NCBI RefSeq assembly: GCF_013167955.1
Contig: NZ_BLWF01000001.1
Span: forward strand, 744,001-808,000
Reading direction: 5' to 3'
DNA from: Thermanaeromonas sp. C210
GTDB taxonomy: Bacteria > Bacillota > DSM-521 > Neomoorellales > Neomoorellaceae
DNA length: 64,000 bases
Shown here: positions 1 to 8,282 of the stretch, piece by piece
Layout: each line of letters opens with the position of its first letter
Numbering within the stretch: position 1 is the first letter of the stretch
Position numbers and translations under genes: made by a program
Notes under the pieces: model-generated
Told to the model about the DNA's origin: nothing
Seen by the model: the letters and a program-made list of their open reading frames with translations, nothing else
Databases searched by the model: none

Positions 1-42
1 GAGGAAATGCAAGAACTTTTAGCTGCTCCCGGCTTTGGTTAA
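1..42 (+). CDS. C-terminal tail of an upstream gene (partial)
   Basis: The first 13 codons of frame 1 read EEMQELLAAPGFG and end in TAA at 40-42. An inverted repeat follows within a few bases, as expected for the end of a transcription unit. The gene body lies outside the window, so its function cannot be named. Confidence 0.35.
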   Translation, partial: EEMQELLAAPGFG

Positions 43-43
43 A

Positions 44-81
44 AAGGCCTGCTCGGGGTCGAAGATGTCCGGGCAGGCCTT
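44..81. terminator. Inverted repeat, probable terminator
   Basis: AAGGCCTGC (44-52) pairs perfectly with GCAGGCCTT (73-81). It sits just after the stop codon at 42. The T-run after the stem is poor, so it may be a weak terminator. The remaining bases up to 221 show no gene. Confidence 0.45.
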
Positions 82-221
82 CGCGCGAGACACGGCTTAA
101 TAAGGCAGCTGGCGCAGCCGAGGATGGGAATTCGGGGAACCGGCCTATCGACATTGACGCCGGCTCACGGGGGAATTGCCAGGACCTTTGGGGGTGCAAT
201 AGTTGGGCCGGGTAACGGGGA

Positions 222-1226
222 TTAATTCGTGCGTATCTCCTGGCGCATGAAGAAATAGTAGGCCGCCGCGAAAATGAGCATGGTGGCGGCGATAAGGCCC
301 ACCAAATGCGGCCAGATGAGGAGCAGGCTCTGTCCCAGGGGCAAGAACCCGGGAACGGCTCCTATGAGCTGCTGGATCAGAACGGGGCCCAAAGTGCGTA
401 CATCGGGGTTCAGCAGGGTTATGGTCGCTTCATCGTAAAGGGTGGTCGGCGAAAGACGGCTGAGCCCCTGCTTCCAGGCAGCGTTGCGAAGCACCAGGTC
501 GGCAGGAGAATCCTGGGCCACGGGGAACAGCCCATCGGCAATAATTCCGGCCAGCATAGGTGCAAAGATGGCAAAGAAAAGCCACACGGCTATACCGGCC
601 AGGGCCGAAGTGGCCGTCTGGCGGAAGACCAGGGAAAATAGCAAGGACAGGCTTAGCCAGAAGGCTATATAAATGACGGTTACCAAAAGATAAGCAACCA
701 TCCGCAATAATTCTTCCCCCCGGGGTGGAACGCCGAAGAGGGCGAGGCCCAGCCCGGCCACCAGCAGCCCCAAGACGGCAACCATAAGGGTCAGCACCGC
801 AATGCCGGCAAGAAATTTGCCGTTTATCACGTCGTCGCGGTAAATAGGCTGGGCCAGCAGGCGGCTCAGGGTACGCTTATGGTATTCGCCGTTTATGGCG
901 TCGAAGCCCATGGCCAGCCCCAAAAGGGGCCCCAGAAAGGACATGAAGGCGATGAAAGGGGGCAAAGAGCCGCCGCTCGTGGTGAAAAGACGCAGAAACA
1001 CGAAGGCCGAGGTTTCGTCGCTCACCGCCTGGCGGATGTTTTGACCCGCGACGTAAAGGGACGAGAGGCAGGCCACGGCGACCAGGGAAAAGATAATGGT
1101 CATCCTCGTACTGCTTAGGTGGTCGCCGAGCTCTTTGAGGAAGATAACCTTCAAGCCACCGCTACTGCGGAAGGCCTCACGCCACCAACGGACAAAGTCC
1201 CGGAGTGCTTGGCGCCAATCCCTCAT
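222..1226 (-). CDS. ABC-2 type transporter permease
   Basis: A 334-residue integral membrane protein with about six hydrophobic segments (near residues 40-60, 100-115, 145-170, 185-230, 305-330) and a hydrophilic loop at about 235-285. This is the layout of ABC-2 permeases of the NosY/ABC2_membrane_2 type. Its ATG overlaps the stop of the upstream ATPase gene by four bases (ATGA), so the two are translationally coupled. With the ATPase it should form a transporter at the cytoplasmic membrane. The substrate is unknown; the NEW3-domain surface protein upstream suggests an envelope role. Confidence 0.85.
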   Translation of the reverse strand: MRDWRQALRDFVRWWREAFRSSGGLKVIFLKELGDHLSSTRMTIIFSLVAVACLSSLYVAGQNIRQAVSDETSAFVFLRLFTTSGGSLPPFIAFMSFLGPLLGLAMGFDAINGEYHKRTLSRLLAQPIYRDDVINGKFLAGIAVLTLMVAVLGLLVAGLGLALFGVPPRGEELLRMVAYLLVTVIYIAFWLSLSLLFSLVFRQTATSALAGIAVWLFFAIFAPMLAGIIADGLFPVAQDSPADLVLRNAAWKQGLSRLSPTTLYDEATITLLNPDVRTLGPVLIQQLIGAVPGFLPLGQSLLLIWPHLVGLIAATMLIFAAAYYFFMRQEIRTN

Positions 1227-2179
1227 GGTCTTCCCTCTCCTTGGAAGTATTGCAGGTAGATATCATCCAAGTCGTAACCCCGGGCCCGCATGTGGAGCAG
1301 GGTTATTCCCCTCCCCGCCAGAAGCCCGGCCAGTGGGGGACGGACGTCCTGGCCCTTGGCACAGCGTACACGGATGTAGGGTCCCTGGCTCGACACTTCC
1401 TCGACGCCCTCCAGGGAGGCCAGGAGAGACAGGACTTCGTCGTTCTGCGGCTGGACCTGCAGCTCAATTTCCAGGGGCTTTCCGGACATCACTTGGCGGC
1501 CAAGAGTCTCCAGGGGGCCCATCGCGAGGAGCCGGCCGCCCACAAAAATGCCGACCCTGTCGCAGATCTGTTGAATCTGGTGGAGGAGGTGGGAGGAGAT
1601 AAGGATGGTTTTCCCCTTTTCGCGGGAAAGGCGGACGATCAAGTCCAGTAATTCCCGGACGCCCTCCGGGTCGATACCCAGGGTGGGTTCGTCCAGGATG
1701 ATGATGCGCGGATCTTTTATGAGAACATCGGCAATGCCCAGGCGCTGCCTCATGCCACGGGAAAACTCCCTTACCCTGCGGTCGCCGTGCTCGGTTAGGC
1801 CGACCTGCTCCAGGGCGGAATCAATGCGCCTCCCGCTCTCCTCCGGGGGAATGTGGTTCAGGCGGGCCGTGTAGAGGAGGTTTTCCCTGGCCGTCATATC
1901 GTCGTAGAACCCTACGTTATCGGGAAGGTACCCTACTATCCTTTTAACGGCCAGGGGTTGACGGATGGCATCCAGGCCCGCCACCAGGGCCCGCCCGGAC
2001 GTAGGCTCGGTTAGGCCCAGCAGCATCAGGATAGTGGTAGTCTTGCCCGCACCGTTGGGTCCCAAAAGGCCGAAAATCTCGCCCTCATAGATTTCCAGGT
2101 TCAGTCCTTCGACGGCCGTTACCGGTCCATAACGCTTAGTTAAATTCTCCGTAACGATTATAGCCGTACCGGTACCCAT
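1223..2179 (-). CDS. ABC transporter ATP-binding protein
   Basis: A 318-residue ABC ATPase with Walker [10 protein letters not shown] near residue 40, signature SRGMRQRLG near 140, and Walker [13 protein letters not shown] near 160, followed by the switch histidine (SSHLLHQ). The roughly 85 residues after the ATPase core match the C-terminal extension of CcmA/NatA-type export ATPases. It lies between a NEW3-domain gene that ends two bases upstream and the permease it overlaps, so all three are probably one operon. It energises the ABC-2 permease. Confidence 0.9.
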   Translation of the reverse strand: MGTGTAIIVTENLTKRYGPVTAVEGLNLEIYEGEIFGLLGPNGAGKTTTILMLLGLTEPTSGRALVAGLDAIRQPLAVKRIVGYLPDNVGFYDDMTARENLLYTARLNHIPPEESGRRIDSALEQVGLTEHGDRRVREFSRGMRQRLGIADVLIKDPRIIILDEPTLGIDPEGVRELLDLIVRLSREKGKTILISSHLLHQIQQICDRVGIFVGGRLLAMGPLETLGRQVMSGKPLEIELQVQPQNDEVLSLLASLEGVEEVSSQGPYIRVRCAKGQDVRPPLAGLLAGRGITLLHMRARGYDLDDIYLQYFQGEGRP

Positions 2180-2181
2180 GG

Positions 2182-3345
2182 CTATCGCCGCCCGTATTTA
2201 TGGAAAATCCACGCCACCCCGCCGATAACACCCACAACAAGCAGGATGGCCACGATGCCCCATAAAGTGGAGGTCTTAACGGTCACCCGGAAGGTAGCCG
2301 TAGTGCTGGCCGCAGGCGACTCGGCCGTAATGTTGACCACATAATCCCCGGCAATGGCCTCTTTAGGCGGCTTAAGATAAGCCACCACCTGCCGGGCTTC
2401 TCCGGCCGGCAGGACGTCGATGGTGTCCGGTTCAAAGGTCACGGACCACTGGGAAGGGGGGGAAGCGGTGAAGGTAATGTTCTGGATGTCGGAGCTGCCC
2501 GTGTTCTTAACCAGCAGAGTAACCGGGCTTTCTCCCCCTGCGGTGGCCTCGGCGTTAAGCCTTTCCGTAGGCGTGGTAATTTCCAGGGTATAGGTACCCG
2601 TGATTACCACTTTGAGCACTACCCCGGCCTTGCTGTTGCTGGAAACGGCCTCAATGGGGATTTCATAGGTGCCGGCCTTAACCCCTTGGGGCGGCTTAAC
2701 GGTCACATCCAGTCCCTGGCTTTCTCCCGGCTTCAAGCTTAAGCTGGCGATTTGCTTGCTGTCGTAGGCCGGGCTAAAGGTTACCTGCCAGCCGGGGGGA
2801 GCCTGGGCGTTCAAGCTGTACGAGCGCTCCCGGGCTCCATTGTTGGTGAGGTCGACCCGGAACTGGAAGGTAGTGGTGCTCGTACCGCTCAGCACTGGAT
2901 ACTGGGTGGCCATTTTATCGCTGCCGCTGGGGGCGTCTTTAATAACCATCTGTAGGGAAAGGGTTGCACTGCTCCCTCCACCGGTAGCCCTGACCACGCA
3001 ATTGTAAGTGCCGGGTTTCACGTCCTGAGGGATTTCCACCTGCAGATCTACTTTAGCCGGCTCCTGGGGGGCGACCAGGATCTGATTAATGATCATGCCT
3101 CCGCCTTTAAAGCTGGACGACCAGCCTTTAGGAGCGGAAACTACCTGTAGCTCGACGGTTTTAGATACCCCTGTGGTGCGCAATTCCAGGGGGAAGGTTA
3201 CGGTTTCTCCGGGGCGAACTTCGATCCCGGGAAAGGCGGTGGAGAGGGATAGCCCGTTACTGGCCAGAACGGGCGGGAGTATGACGAAAAAGTTAAGCCA
3301 GAAAAGGGAACAAAGGAGAATAAGCAATCCTAATCTTCTGGCCAT
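2182..3345 (-). CDS. NEW3-domain surface protein, membrane anchored
   Basis: 387 residues. I start at ATG 3345 because GGAGGTG sits seven bases upstream; an ORF reaching 3390 is open but has no such site. A signal peptide (MARRLG, then a hydrophobic stretch ending near ASNG) leads into repeated beta-sandwich segments with the NPG/GEKKSVT-like patterns of the NPCBM-associated NEW3 family (for example [26 protein letters not shown]). A single TM helix and YGRR tail close the protein. It is probably exposed outside the membrane and works with the adjacent ABC transporter. The ligand is unknown. Confidence 0.75.
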   Translation of the reverse strand: MARRLGLLILLCSLFWLNFFVILPPVLASNGLSLSTAFPGIEVRPGETVTFPLELRTTGVSKTVELQVVSAPKGWSSSFKGGGMIINQILVAPQEPAKVDLQVEIPQDVKPGTYNCVVRATGGGSSATLSLQMVIKDAPSGSDKMATQYPVLSGTSTTTFQFRVDLTNNGARERSYSLNAQAPPGWQVTFSPAYDSKQIASLSLKPGESQGLDVTVKPPQGVKAGTYEIPIEAVSSNSKAGVVLKVVITGTYTLEITTPTERLNAEATAGGESPVTLLVKNTGSSDIQNITFTASPPSQWSVTFEPDTIDVLPAGEARQVVAYLKPPKEAIAGDYVVNITAESPAASTTATFRVTVKTSTLWGIVAILLVVGVIGGVAWIFHKYGRR

Positions 3346-3452
3346 TATCCTGCACCTCCGAATAAATTTTTGTTCGACAACATGCTTCAAAATCCTCCCG
3401 TACGGTATGAAATAATGCCTTCCTGGAGCAAACTAAAAGCTGGTGATGCAGG

Positions 3453-4814
3453 ATGCGTCTACTTCACCTTTCCTGGGAATACCCTCCCCACAGCGTAGGC
3501 GGCCTGGCCCGGCATGTTGAAGACCTGACCCACGCCCTGGCCGCTCAAGGTCAGGACGTACACGTCATAACTATAGGCCGGCCGGAGGCCAGCGGTATGC
3601 AACGGCAGGAAAAAGGTGTATTTGTACACAGGGTGGAAGCCTACCCCGTCCATGCCCCGGACTTCGTTACCTGGGTCCTGCAGCTCAACATACGGTTCCT
3701 GGAGGAGGCCATATTCTTGTGGCGGCACTACGGTCCCTTTCACTTGATTCACGCCCACGACTGGCTCGTGGCCTTTGCCGGCCGTGCCCTTAAGCATGCC
3801 TATCGCCTCCCCCTGGTCGCCACCATCCATGCTACCGAGGCCGGGCGCAATCGCGGGATACATAACGACCTGCAGCGCTACATCCACAGCGTAGAGTGGT
3901 GGCTTACTTACGAGGCCTGGCGCGTAGTAGTTTGCAGCCAGCACATGCGGGAAGAGGTTCAGGGGCTGTTCCAGGTCCCCCTGGATAAAATTACCGTCAT
4001 CCCCAACGGCGTCATGCCCTCCAAGTTCCGTGAGGCCGATCCCCCTCCTGAAGTGCGCCGGCGGTATGCCCTGCCCCAGGAAAGGATAATTTTCTTCGTC
4101 GGCCGCCTGGTGGTGGAAAAAGGAGTTCAGGTGCTATTGGAAGCCATGCCCCAGGTGCTGGCCAGGTGCCCGGAGGCCAAACTGGTAGTGGCCGGACAGG
4201 GCCCCATGGAAGGGGAACTGAAGAGCCGGGCCTGGGAGCTGGGAATCGCCCACAAGGTATGCTTCACGGGATACGTCGACGACAGCACCCGCAACCAGCT
4301 TTACCGCCTCGCGGAAGTGGCGGTGTTTCCCAGCCTTTATGAGCCCTTCGGCATAGTAGCCCTGGAAGCCATGGCCGCCGGAGTACCGGTGGTGGTCAGC
4401 GAAACCGGGGGCTTGAAAGAGATCGTTACCCACGGGATTAACGGCATGCGGGCCTTTCCCGGAAATACCCATTCCCTGGCCGACAACATTGTTGCCCTTC
4501 TGCAAGATCCTGCCCTGGCGGCCCGGGTGAAGGAGGGGGGCAGGCGCCTGGTGAAGGAGGTCTATGATTGGCGGCAGATAGCCCGGCGCACCTGGGAACT
4601 TTACACCTCGGTCTACGAGGAATACCGCCGCACCCCCTGGCCGGAAAGGCCATCCCTCAGGGAGAAGATCCGGCGCTACGCCCTGGCCCTGGGCAGCAAT
4701 AGGGAGCAAAAGGAGCCACAGAGACATATGCCCCCCTTCAGCGGACGCTACGACCTGGTGGGCCACCGGGCGGCCCTGGTCAATCAAGACCGGGGAAGGG
4801 ATCGCCTGCTCTAG
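3453..4814 (+). CDS. GT4-family glycosyltransferase (glycogen-synthase-like)
   Basis: 453 residues with a GT-B fold. The N-terminal domain begins MRLLHLSWEYPPHSVGGLARH, with the glycine loop that binds the nucleotide sugar. The C-terminal domain has the GT4 hallmark EPFGIVALEAMAAGVPVV near residue 297, with the two conserved glutamates seven residues apart, and the RLVVEKG motif near 215. Family members include ADP-glucose-using glycogen synthases and other retaining glucosyltransferases. GH57, GH15 and sugar-nucleotide genes further along the window favour an alpha-glucan role, but the donor is not proven. Confidence 0.85.
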   Translation: MRLLHLSWEYPPHSVGGLARHVEDLTHALAAQGQDVHVITIGRPEASGMQRQEKGVFVHRVEAYPVHAPDFVTWVLQLNIRFLEEAIFLWRHYGPFHLIHAHDWLVAFAGRALKHAYRLPLVATIHATEAGRNRGIHNDLQRYIHSVEWWLTYEAWRVVVCSQHMREEVQGLFQVPLDKITVIPNGVMPSKFREADPPPEVRRRYALPQERIIFFVGRLVVEKGVQVLLEAMPQVLARCPEAKLVVAGQGPMEGELKSRAWELGIAHKVCFTGYVDDSTRNQLYRLAEVAVFPSLYEPFGIVALEAMAAGVPVVVSETGGLKEIVTHGINGMRAFPGNTHSLADNIVALLQDPALAARVKEGGRRLVKEVYDWRQIARRTWELYTSVYEEYRRTPWPERPSLREKIRRYALALGSNREQKEPQRHMPPFSGRYDLVGHRAALVNQDRGRDRLL

Positions 4815-5021
4815 GCCGTATCCGGCCGCGCGGGCCCATTAGTAAAGGCTAAGGGTGGCCGCCCCGCAGAATTTTCCCGGAACCGCGCCGTAAAGAGGCT
4901 GGGGACCAACTCCTGCGGCAGTGCAAGACTTTGCCTCGTGTTTGCTCCATGAATCATCGGTCTTTGGAGCCTTCACCAAGGATGTGAGGTGGGGGTTGTT
5001 TTGGCCCTGTTTGGCGGGCGT
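4815..5021. other. Intergenic stretch without a gene
   Basis: No open frame with coding character, tRNA or clear promoter is seen. Both neighbouring genes converge here, but I found no strong stem followed by a T-run. Confidence 0.4.
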
Positions 5022-5443
5022 TTAGTGCTTCCATAGAGTTTCCAAAAACTCACGTGGAGTAATAATGGGAATTCCCTCATATTCACCCAGGGCGAGTAAA
5101 TGGCTGTCACCCGATATGAGACAATCGGGTTTTCCTGCTTTAATGCATTCTAAAAAGCGATTATCACTTGGGTCAGCTTTAATAACATTAATTTCTACAT
5201 GGGGCAGAATCAAAATAGTGTTACTAAGAGTGATTAAATCTTGCAACAATTGCTGCCTTTCTTCTAAGGTGCCGACTTTGGCAAATTGTGGTCTAAGGAA
5301 GACCCCTATATATTCCGCTATAATCGCTGGGCTAACCACAACTTCGATTTCCCGTCTACCCAGAGATCTACTATACGGCCAGGTGGGCCTGCCGTCGCCA
5401 ACAGACCTGATATAACTACATTTGTATCCAAAACTACTTTCAT
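5022..5443 (-). pseudogene. PIN-domain toxin, frameshifted
   Basis: The true start is ATG 5443, which overlaps the antitoxin stop as ATGA. It opens MKVVLDTNVVISGLLATAG, the PIN N-terminus with its first catalytic Asp. The frame is then lost at about 5348-5350 in a run of three A residues (on the gene strand). Inserting one A restores DGK-IEVVVSPAIIAEY and joins the remaining 105 residues, which carry later PIN motifs (DPSDNRFLECIKAG and LISGDSHLL). Either this is a disabled RNase toxin or a single-base error in the read. Confidence 0.8.
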
Positions 5444-5718
5444 TTACCTTCTCTGTACTCCTTAATCTCTTTTTCTATATCTGCCGGAGTTAAATTATTC
5501 ATAGCAGCTCTGGCTCTAACGTCAGCCAGGGCTGCTTTTAAGGCCAGCCTTTTATTTTCTTCGGCGGATTTCTGCAATAACCGGTATTTTTCGTAATCCA
5601 TGAGCACAGCTTTAGGTTCACTATTGATCGTAATGATTACGGGCGAGCCATCCTTTAGAGATTCGATGTAGGAAGTAAGTTTAGGCCGAACCTCGTTTAT
5701 GCCGGCTATGCGTTCCAT
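5440..5718 (-). CDS. Phd/YefM-family antitoxin
   Basis: 92 residues with the Phd/YefM N-terminal DNA-binding fold: ERIAGINEVRPKLTSYIE, then SPVIITINSEPKAVLMDYEKY. A charged C-terminal tail would wrap the toxin. A strong AGGGGGTG ribosome site precedes the ATG. The stop overlaps the start of the PIN toxin, the usual antitoxin-first order. It probably represses its own promoter and neutralises the PIN protein. The partner toxin is frameshifted, so the antitoxin may be an orphan. Confidence 0.85.
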   Translation of the reverse strand: MERIAGINEVRPKLTSYIESLKDGSPVIITINSEPKAVLMDYEKYRLLQKSAEENKRLALKAALADVRARAAMNNLTPADIEKEIKEYREGK

Positions 5719-5849
5719 CTTTACACCCCCTTAATCTTAACATTGACCTTTTCCTTAAGTGTAATATGCATTCTTGAGGTGATCAAGTATGACCAAGGGC
5801 CTGCAAAATTTCAGTAGGCAGTGAAAGGAAAAAGGCTAGAGGTAGCGGC

Positions 5850-5935
5850 CACCTGCCCCTGTGTGGTATAACAGGGGTGGAAAAACCTCAAGAGGTGGAA
5901 GAACGGCGAGCAGACACTTCGCCGGCACTTTTTAT
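5850..5935 (+). promoter_or_regulatory. Three-hairpin leader ending in a T-run
   Basis: Consecutive stems are CCCCTGT/ACAGGGG (5856-5862 with 5871-5877), CCTC/GAGG (5886-5889 with 5892-5895) and CGGCGA/TCGCCG (5904-5909 with 5919-5924). TTTTT follows at 5929-5933. The last stem with its T-run looks like an intrinsic terminator about 30 bases before the start at 5964. This could be an attenuator or an unrecognised riboregulator. I do not match it to a known riboswitch. Confidence 0.4.
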
Positions 5936-5963
5936 GCTTCCTTAAGGAAAGGAAGGAATCAAT

Positions 5964-7160
5964 ATGTCTACTCGACAACGAAAACTTCTTTTTTTGATGG
6001 GGTCATTCTTGCTCCTTAGTATTTTAGTCTTCGGATTAACTCGAGTTAGTGCTAGCAACCCGTATATGAAAATTTTAGTTCATCGCTTGCGGGGTATGGC
6101 TGGGGAAGTTCTGATAAAGGAGGGCGGCGGAATTGGGGAGAGAACCATTACAGGGGCTTATGTCCTGGTAGATAATAAGCTTAAAGAAACGCCAACCGAA
6201 ACGGTTTCCATTACTATTAACAAAGGTAAACCAAACGAATATAGCTTTCAATTAGTGAAAATAATGAAAAACGGCCAGGTTGTCTCGGTTCGCCCGGCCA
6301 GAGAAGGCGGCCCTCTTTATCTTACGGTTGGTAAAAAGAGAGTAGTTTTTACGGATCTGGCTCACAAAAGTCTATGGGTAGCTGATCTTGCTACGCTTGA
6401 TCAACCGAAGAATATTCAGCCCGAAGTCGTAGGCAATATATCCCAGCAAGATTTATATAAAAAGAAAGAGGAGTTGGCCAAGCGGGGAATAGATCCGGAC
6501 GAACGCATTCTTTACTGGGTGAGCCAACCGATACTTTCGCCTGACGAGAATAACATAGCATTTTCTTCTAACCGGCTTGGCTATCCCGGAAACTGCAACT
6601 CGTCTTTATGGCTAACGGACCTGCAGGGCAATACCAGGTTGCTGGTAGACGAAAGGGATAGAGGCTCGATAGTACCGGTGTGCTGGGCAAATTATGAAGT
6701 GGTTATATACCAGGGAGCCGCCGGCGAACTGAAAAGTGTGAATGTGAATACAGGGAAAACCGAGGTCTTAGTTAATCATGAAATAATGATTACAGGTGCT
6801 TCTCCAGACGGTAAATATATCATTTACAATCCTTCAAAAGACGGGCTAGTTCAACCTGATCATTATGTGTTCAATTTTGAGGAGAGGAAGTCCTATTATA
6901 TCGCTGTACCGGAAGGATTTAGGACGCAAGGCTTCTACGGATGGGATGAGGATAACAAAAAAGTGGCGTTTTACGTTCAAGATGCCCAGGCCAAGACTAA
7001 ACTCCTCATTCTTGATTGTGCTTCCATGGCCGTAACTTCGCTGGACGCACCGGAAGGTAAGACTTTTGAGCAAGGTGGGAGCCCCGAGTGGGTAGATGGG
7101 AGAGTAATTTTTGCCGCCGGTGGCAAACTATACGCTTACCAAGAGATGGTAAAGGTGTGA
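5964..7160 (+). CDS. Secreted beta-propeller (TolB/WD40-like) protein
   Basis: 398 residues. The start is set by AAGGAAGG just upstream of ATG. A signal peptide or N-terminal anchor (hydrophobic residues about 8-30) is followed by repeated blade-like segments such as LSPDENNIAFSSNRLGYPG, SLWLTDLQGNTRLL and ASPDGKYIIYNP. These resemble the S-P-D-G and W-L patterns of TolB/PD40 propellers. No catalytic motif is seen. Codon use and base composition are clearly AT-richer than the flanks, suggesting acquisition. It is probably extracytoplasmic and binds protein or polymer, but the role is unknown. Confidence 0.6.
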   Translation: MSTRQRKLLFLMGSFLLLSILVFGLTRVSASNPYMKILVHRLRGMAGEVLIKEGGGIGERTITGAYVLVDNKLKETPTETVSITINKGKPNEYSFQLVKIMKNGQVVSVRPAREGGPLYLTVGKKRVVFTDLAHKSLWVADLATLDQPKNIQPEVVGNISQQDLYKKKEELAKRGIDPDERILYWVSQPILSPDENNIAFSSNRLGYPGNCNSSLWLTDLQGNTRLLVDERDRGSIVPVCWANYEVVIYQGAAGELKSVNVNTGKTEVLVNHEIMITGASPDGKYIIYNPSKDGLVQPDHYVFNFEERKSYYIAVPEGFRTQGFYGWDEDNKKVAFYVQDAQAKTKLLILDCASMAVTSLDAPEGKTFEQGGSPEWVDGRVIFAAGGKLYAYQEMVKV

Positions 7161-7336
7161 CTAAGAGGGTTCTTACCGCTTTATGCCTGGTGGAAATTTA
7201 GGGTTCTTGGGGTTTGCTACCGGATTACGTAATATTTCAGCCCGGTGATATTTTTACGCCTCAAGGAGGAGTTGTTCTAGGGCCCTCCCATGGACAGCAA
7301 AATATAAGGCAATAACGAAGGAAGGAGGTGGATATC

Positions 7337-7552
7337 TTGCAACCTTGGTATTTAACAGCTTTTATTCAACTCTTAGTCAAACTTTATCCAGTGATTATTG
7401 TCGCTGCACTGTTTTTCTGGTCAATAGGAATACTCTTTCCTCCAGAGCAGAAACAAACAACTGCTAGAATGGTCGTATTTAAAGTACTAATTTCCTTGTT
7501 ACTGGCAATATGGTTCTCAAATTCATTGAACCTTTACCTGGGCCTAAGATAA
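7337..7552 (+). CDS. Small two-TM membrane protein
   Basis: I start at TTG 7337, because AGGAGGT lies seven bases upstream; a GTG at 7328 would overlap that ribosome site. The 71-residue product starts MQPWYLTAFIQLL and has two hydrophobic helices (about 8-35 and 45-63) with a short polar loop PPEQKQTTARM. I recognise no family. It follows the propeller gene and shares its AT-rich composition, so it may belong to the same acquired unit. Confidence 0.5.
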   Translation: MQPWYLTAFIQLLVKLYPVIIVAALFFWSIGILFPPEQKQTTARMVVFKVLISLLLAIWFSNSLNLYLGLR

Positions 7553-7611
7553 AGATGTAATCGCATACTAACTTCCACCGCATGTCCAAAGCCAGGAGGT
7601 TCCCGGGGTGA

Positions 7612-7731
7612 CTCACGCCATTCCGGGAAGCCGCTCGCCGCCATGAGTATACCGTAGCGGATTTGATGCGGCTTTACCACCGGTATCTTGAGAATGAGGA
7701 CCATCTTTGGCGTATTCCCGGCTTTCTCTAG
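7612..7731 (+). other. Possible coding remnant in a gene-poor stretch
   Basis: Between 7553 and 7831 the only coding-like run is a 39-codon frame ending in TAG at 7731. It contains the segment ADLMRLYHRYLENEDHLWRI, which reads like the tail of a protein. It has no plausible start. A ribosome-site-like AGGAGGTT precedes a GTG at 7608 in another frame, but that frame closes after 12 codons. The fragment is not assigned to a family. Confidence 0.2.
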
Positions 7732-7831
7732 GGAAGCCTAATTGGATTTAAAAGCAAGCGAACAAGGGTAAGGGTAGTCAAATAGGCGTCTGATGGTAAA
7801 AAGAGGGAACCGCTTTCTAGTAGGAGGCCCG

Positions 7832-7859
7832 AAAAGACCCGCCGGCAAGACCGCGGGTC
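7832..7859 (-). terminator. Rho-independent terminator of the molbindin gene
   Basis: On the minus strand GACCCGC pairs with GCGGGTC across a ten-base loop and is followed by TTTT (plus-strand AAAA at 7832-7835). It lies 20 bases past the stop of the minus-strand gene ending at 7879. Confidence 0.7.
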
Positions 7860-7878
7860 GCAAGTTCGACCGGCTTTT

Positions 7879-8085
7879 CTATTTTACGATCATCACCGAA
7901 GTCGCCTTAATCAGGGCAGTAACTCGGTCGCCTACGGCCAGGCCCAAGTCGTTGGCCGCCTCTCCGGTGATGAGCGCGGTTATGCTTTGTCTACCGCCGA
8001 TGTCGACGACGACCTTCGCCATCAAACCATCGGTTGCGATGTGACGGACAGTCCCTCTCAACTGGTTGCGGCCGCTGATCTTCAC
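7879..8085 (-). CDS. Molbindin (Mop/TOBE molybdate-binding protein)
   Basis: 68 residues from GTG 8085, chosen because GGGAGGT sits just upstream and because family members start at this VKISGRNQLRGTV segment. The rest (VVVDIGGRQSITALITGEAANDLGLAVGDRVTALIKA) is a complete TOBE/Mop domain. Mop proteins form hexamers that store molybdate or tungstate in the cytoplasm. A dedicated terminator follows. No molybdate transporter is adjacent, so it is a stand-alone oxyanion buffer, fitting an organism with Mo/W enzymes. Confidence 0.85.
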   Translation of the reverse strand: MKISGRNQLRGTVRHIATDGLMAKVVVDIGGRQSITALITGEAANDLGLAVGDRVTALIKATSVMIVK

Positions 8086-8282
8086 CTTTACCACCTCCCT
8101 ATTCAACAGGTTGCCCGCCTACTCCTTATAGTGTCCTCCTAAAGGCCCCGCTGCATAAGTGCTACGCCCCAGGGCGGGTTGTCGCAGGCCGGAGGTTAGG
8201 GTAAAGCATTTAGGGAATTTTTTTAGGTCAGAAGGGGCAAAATGCTAAACGGTGGTAATCCGGACTAAGCGGGAGGTAGGAT

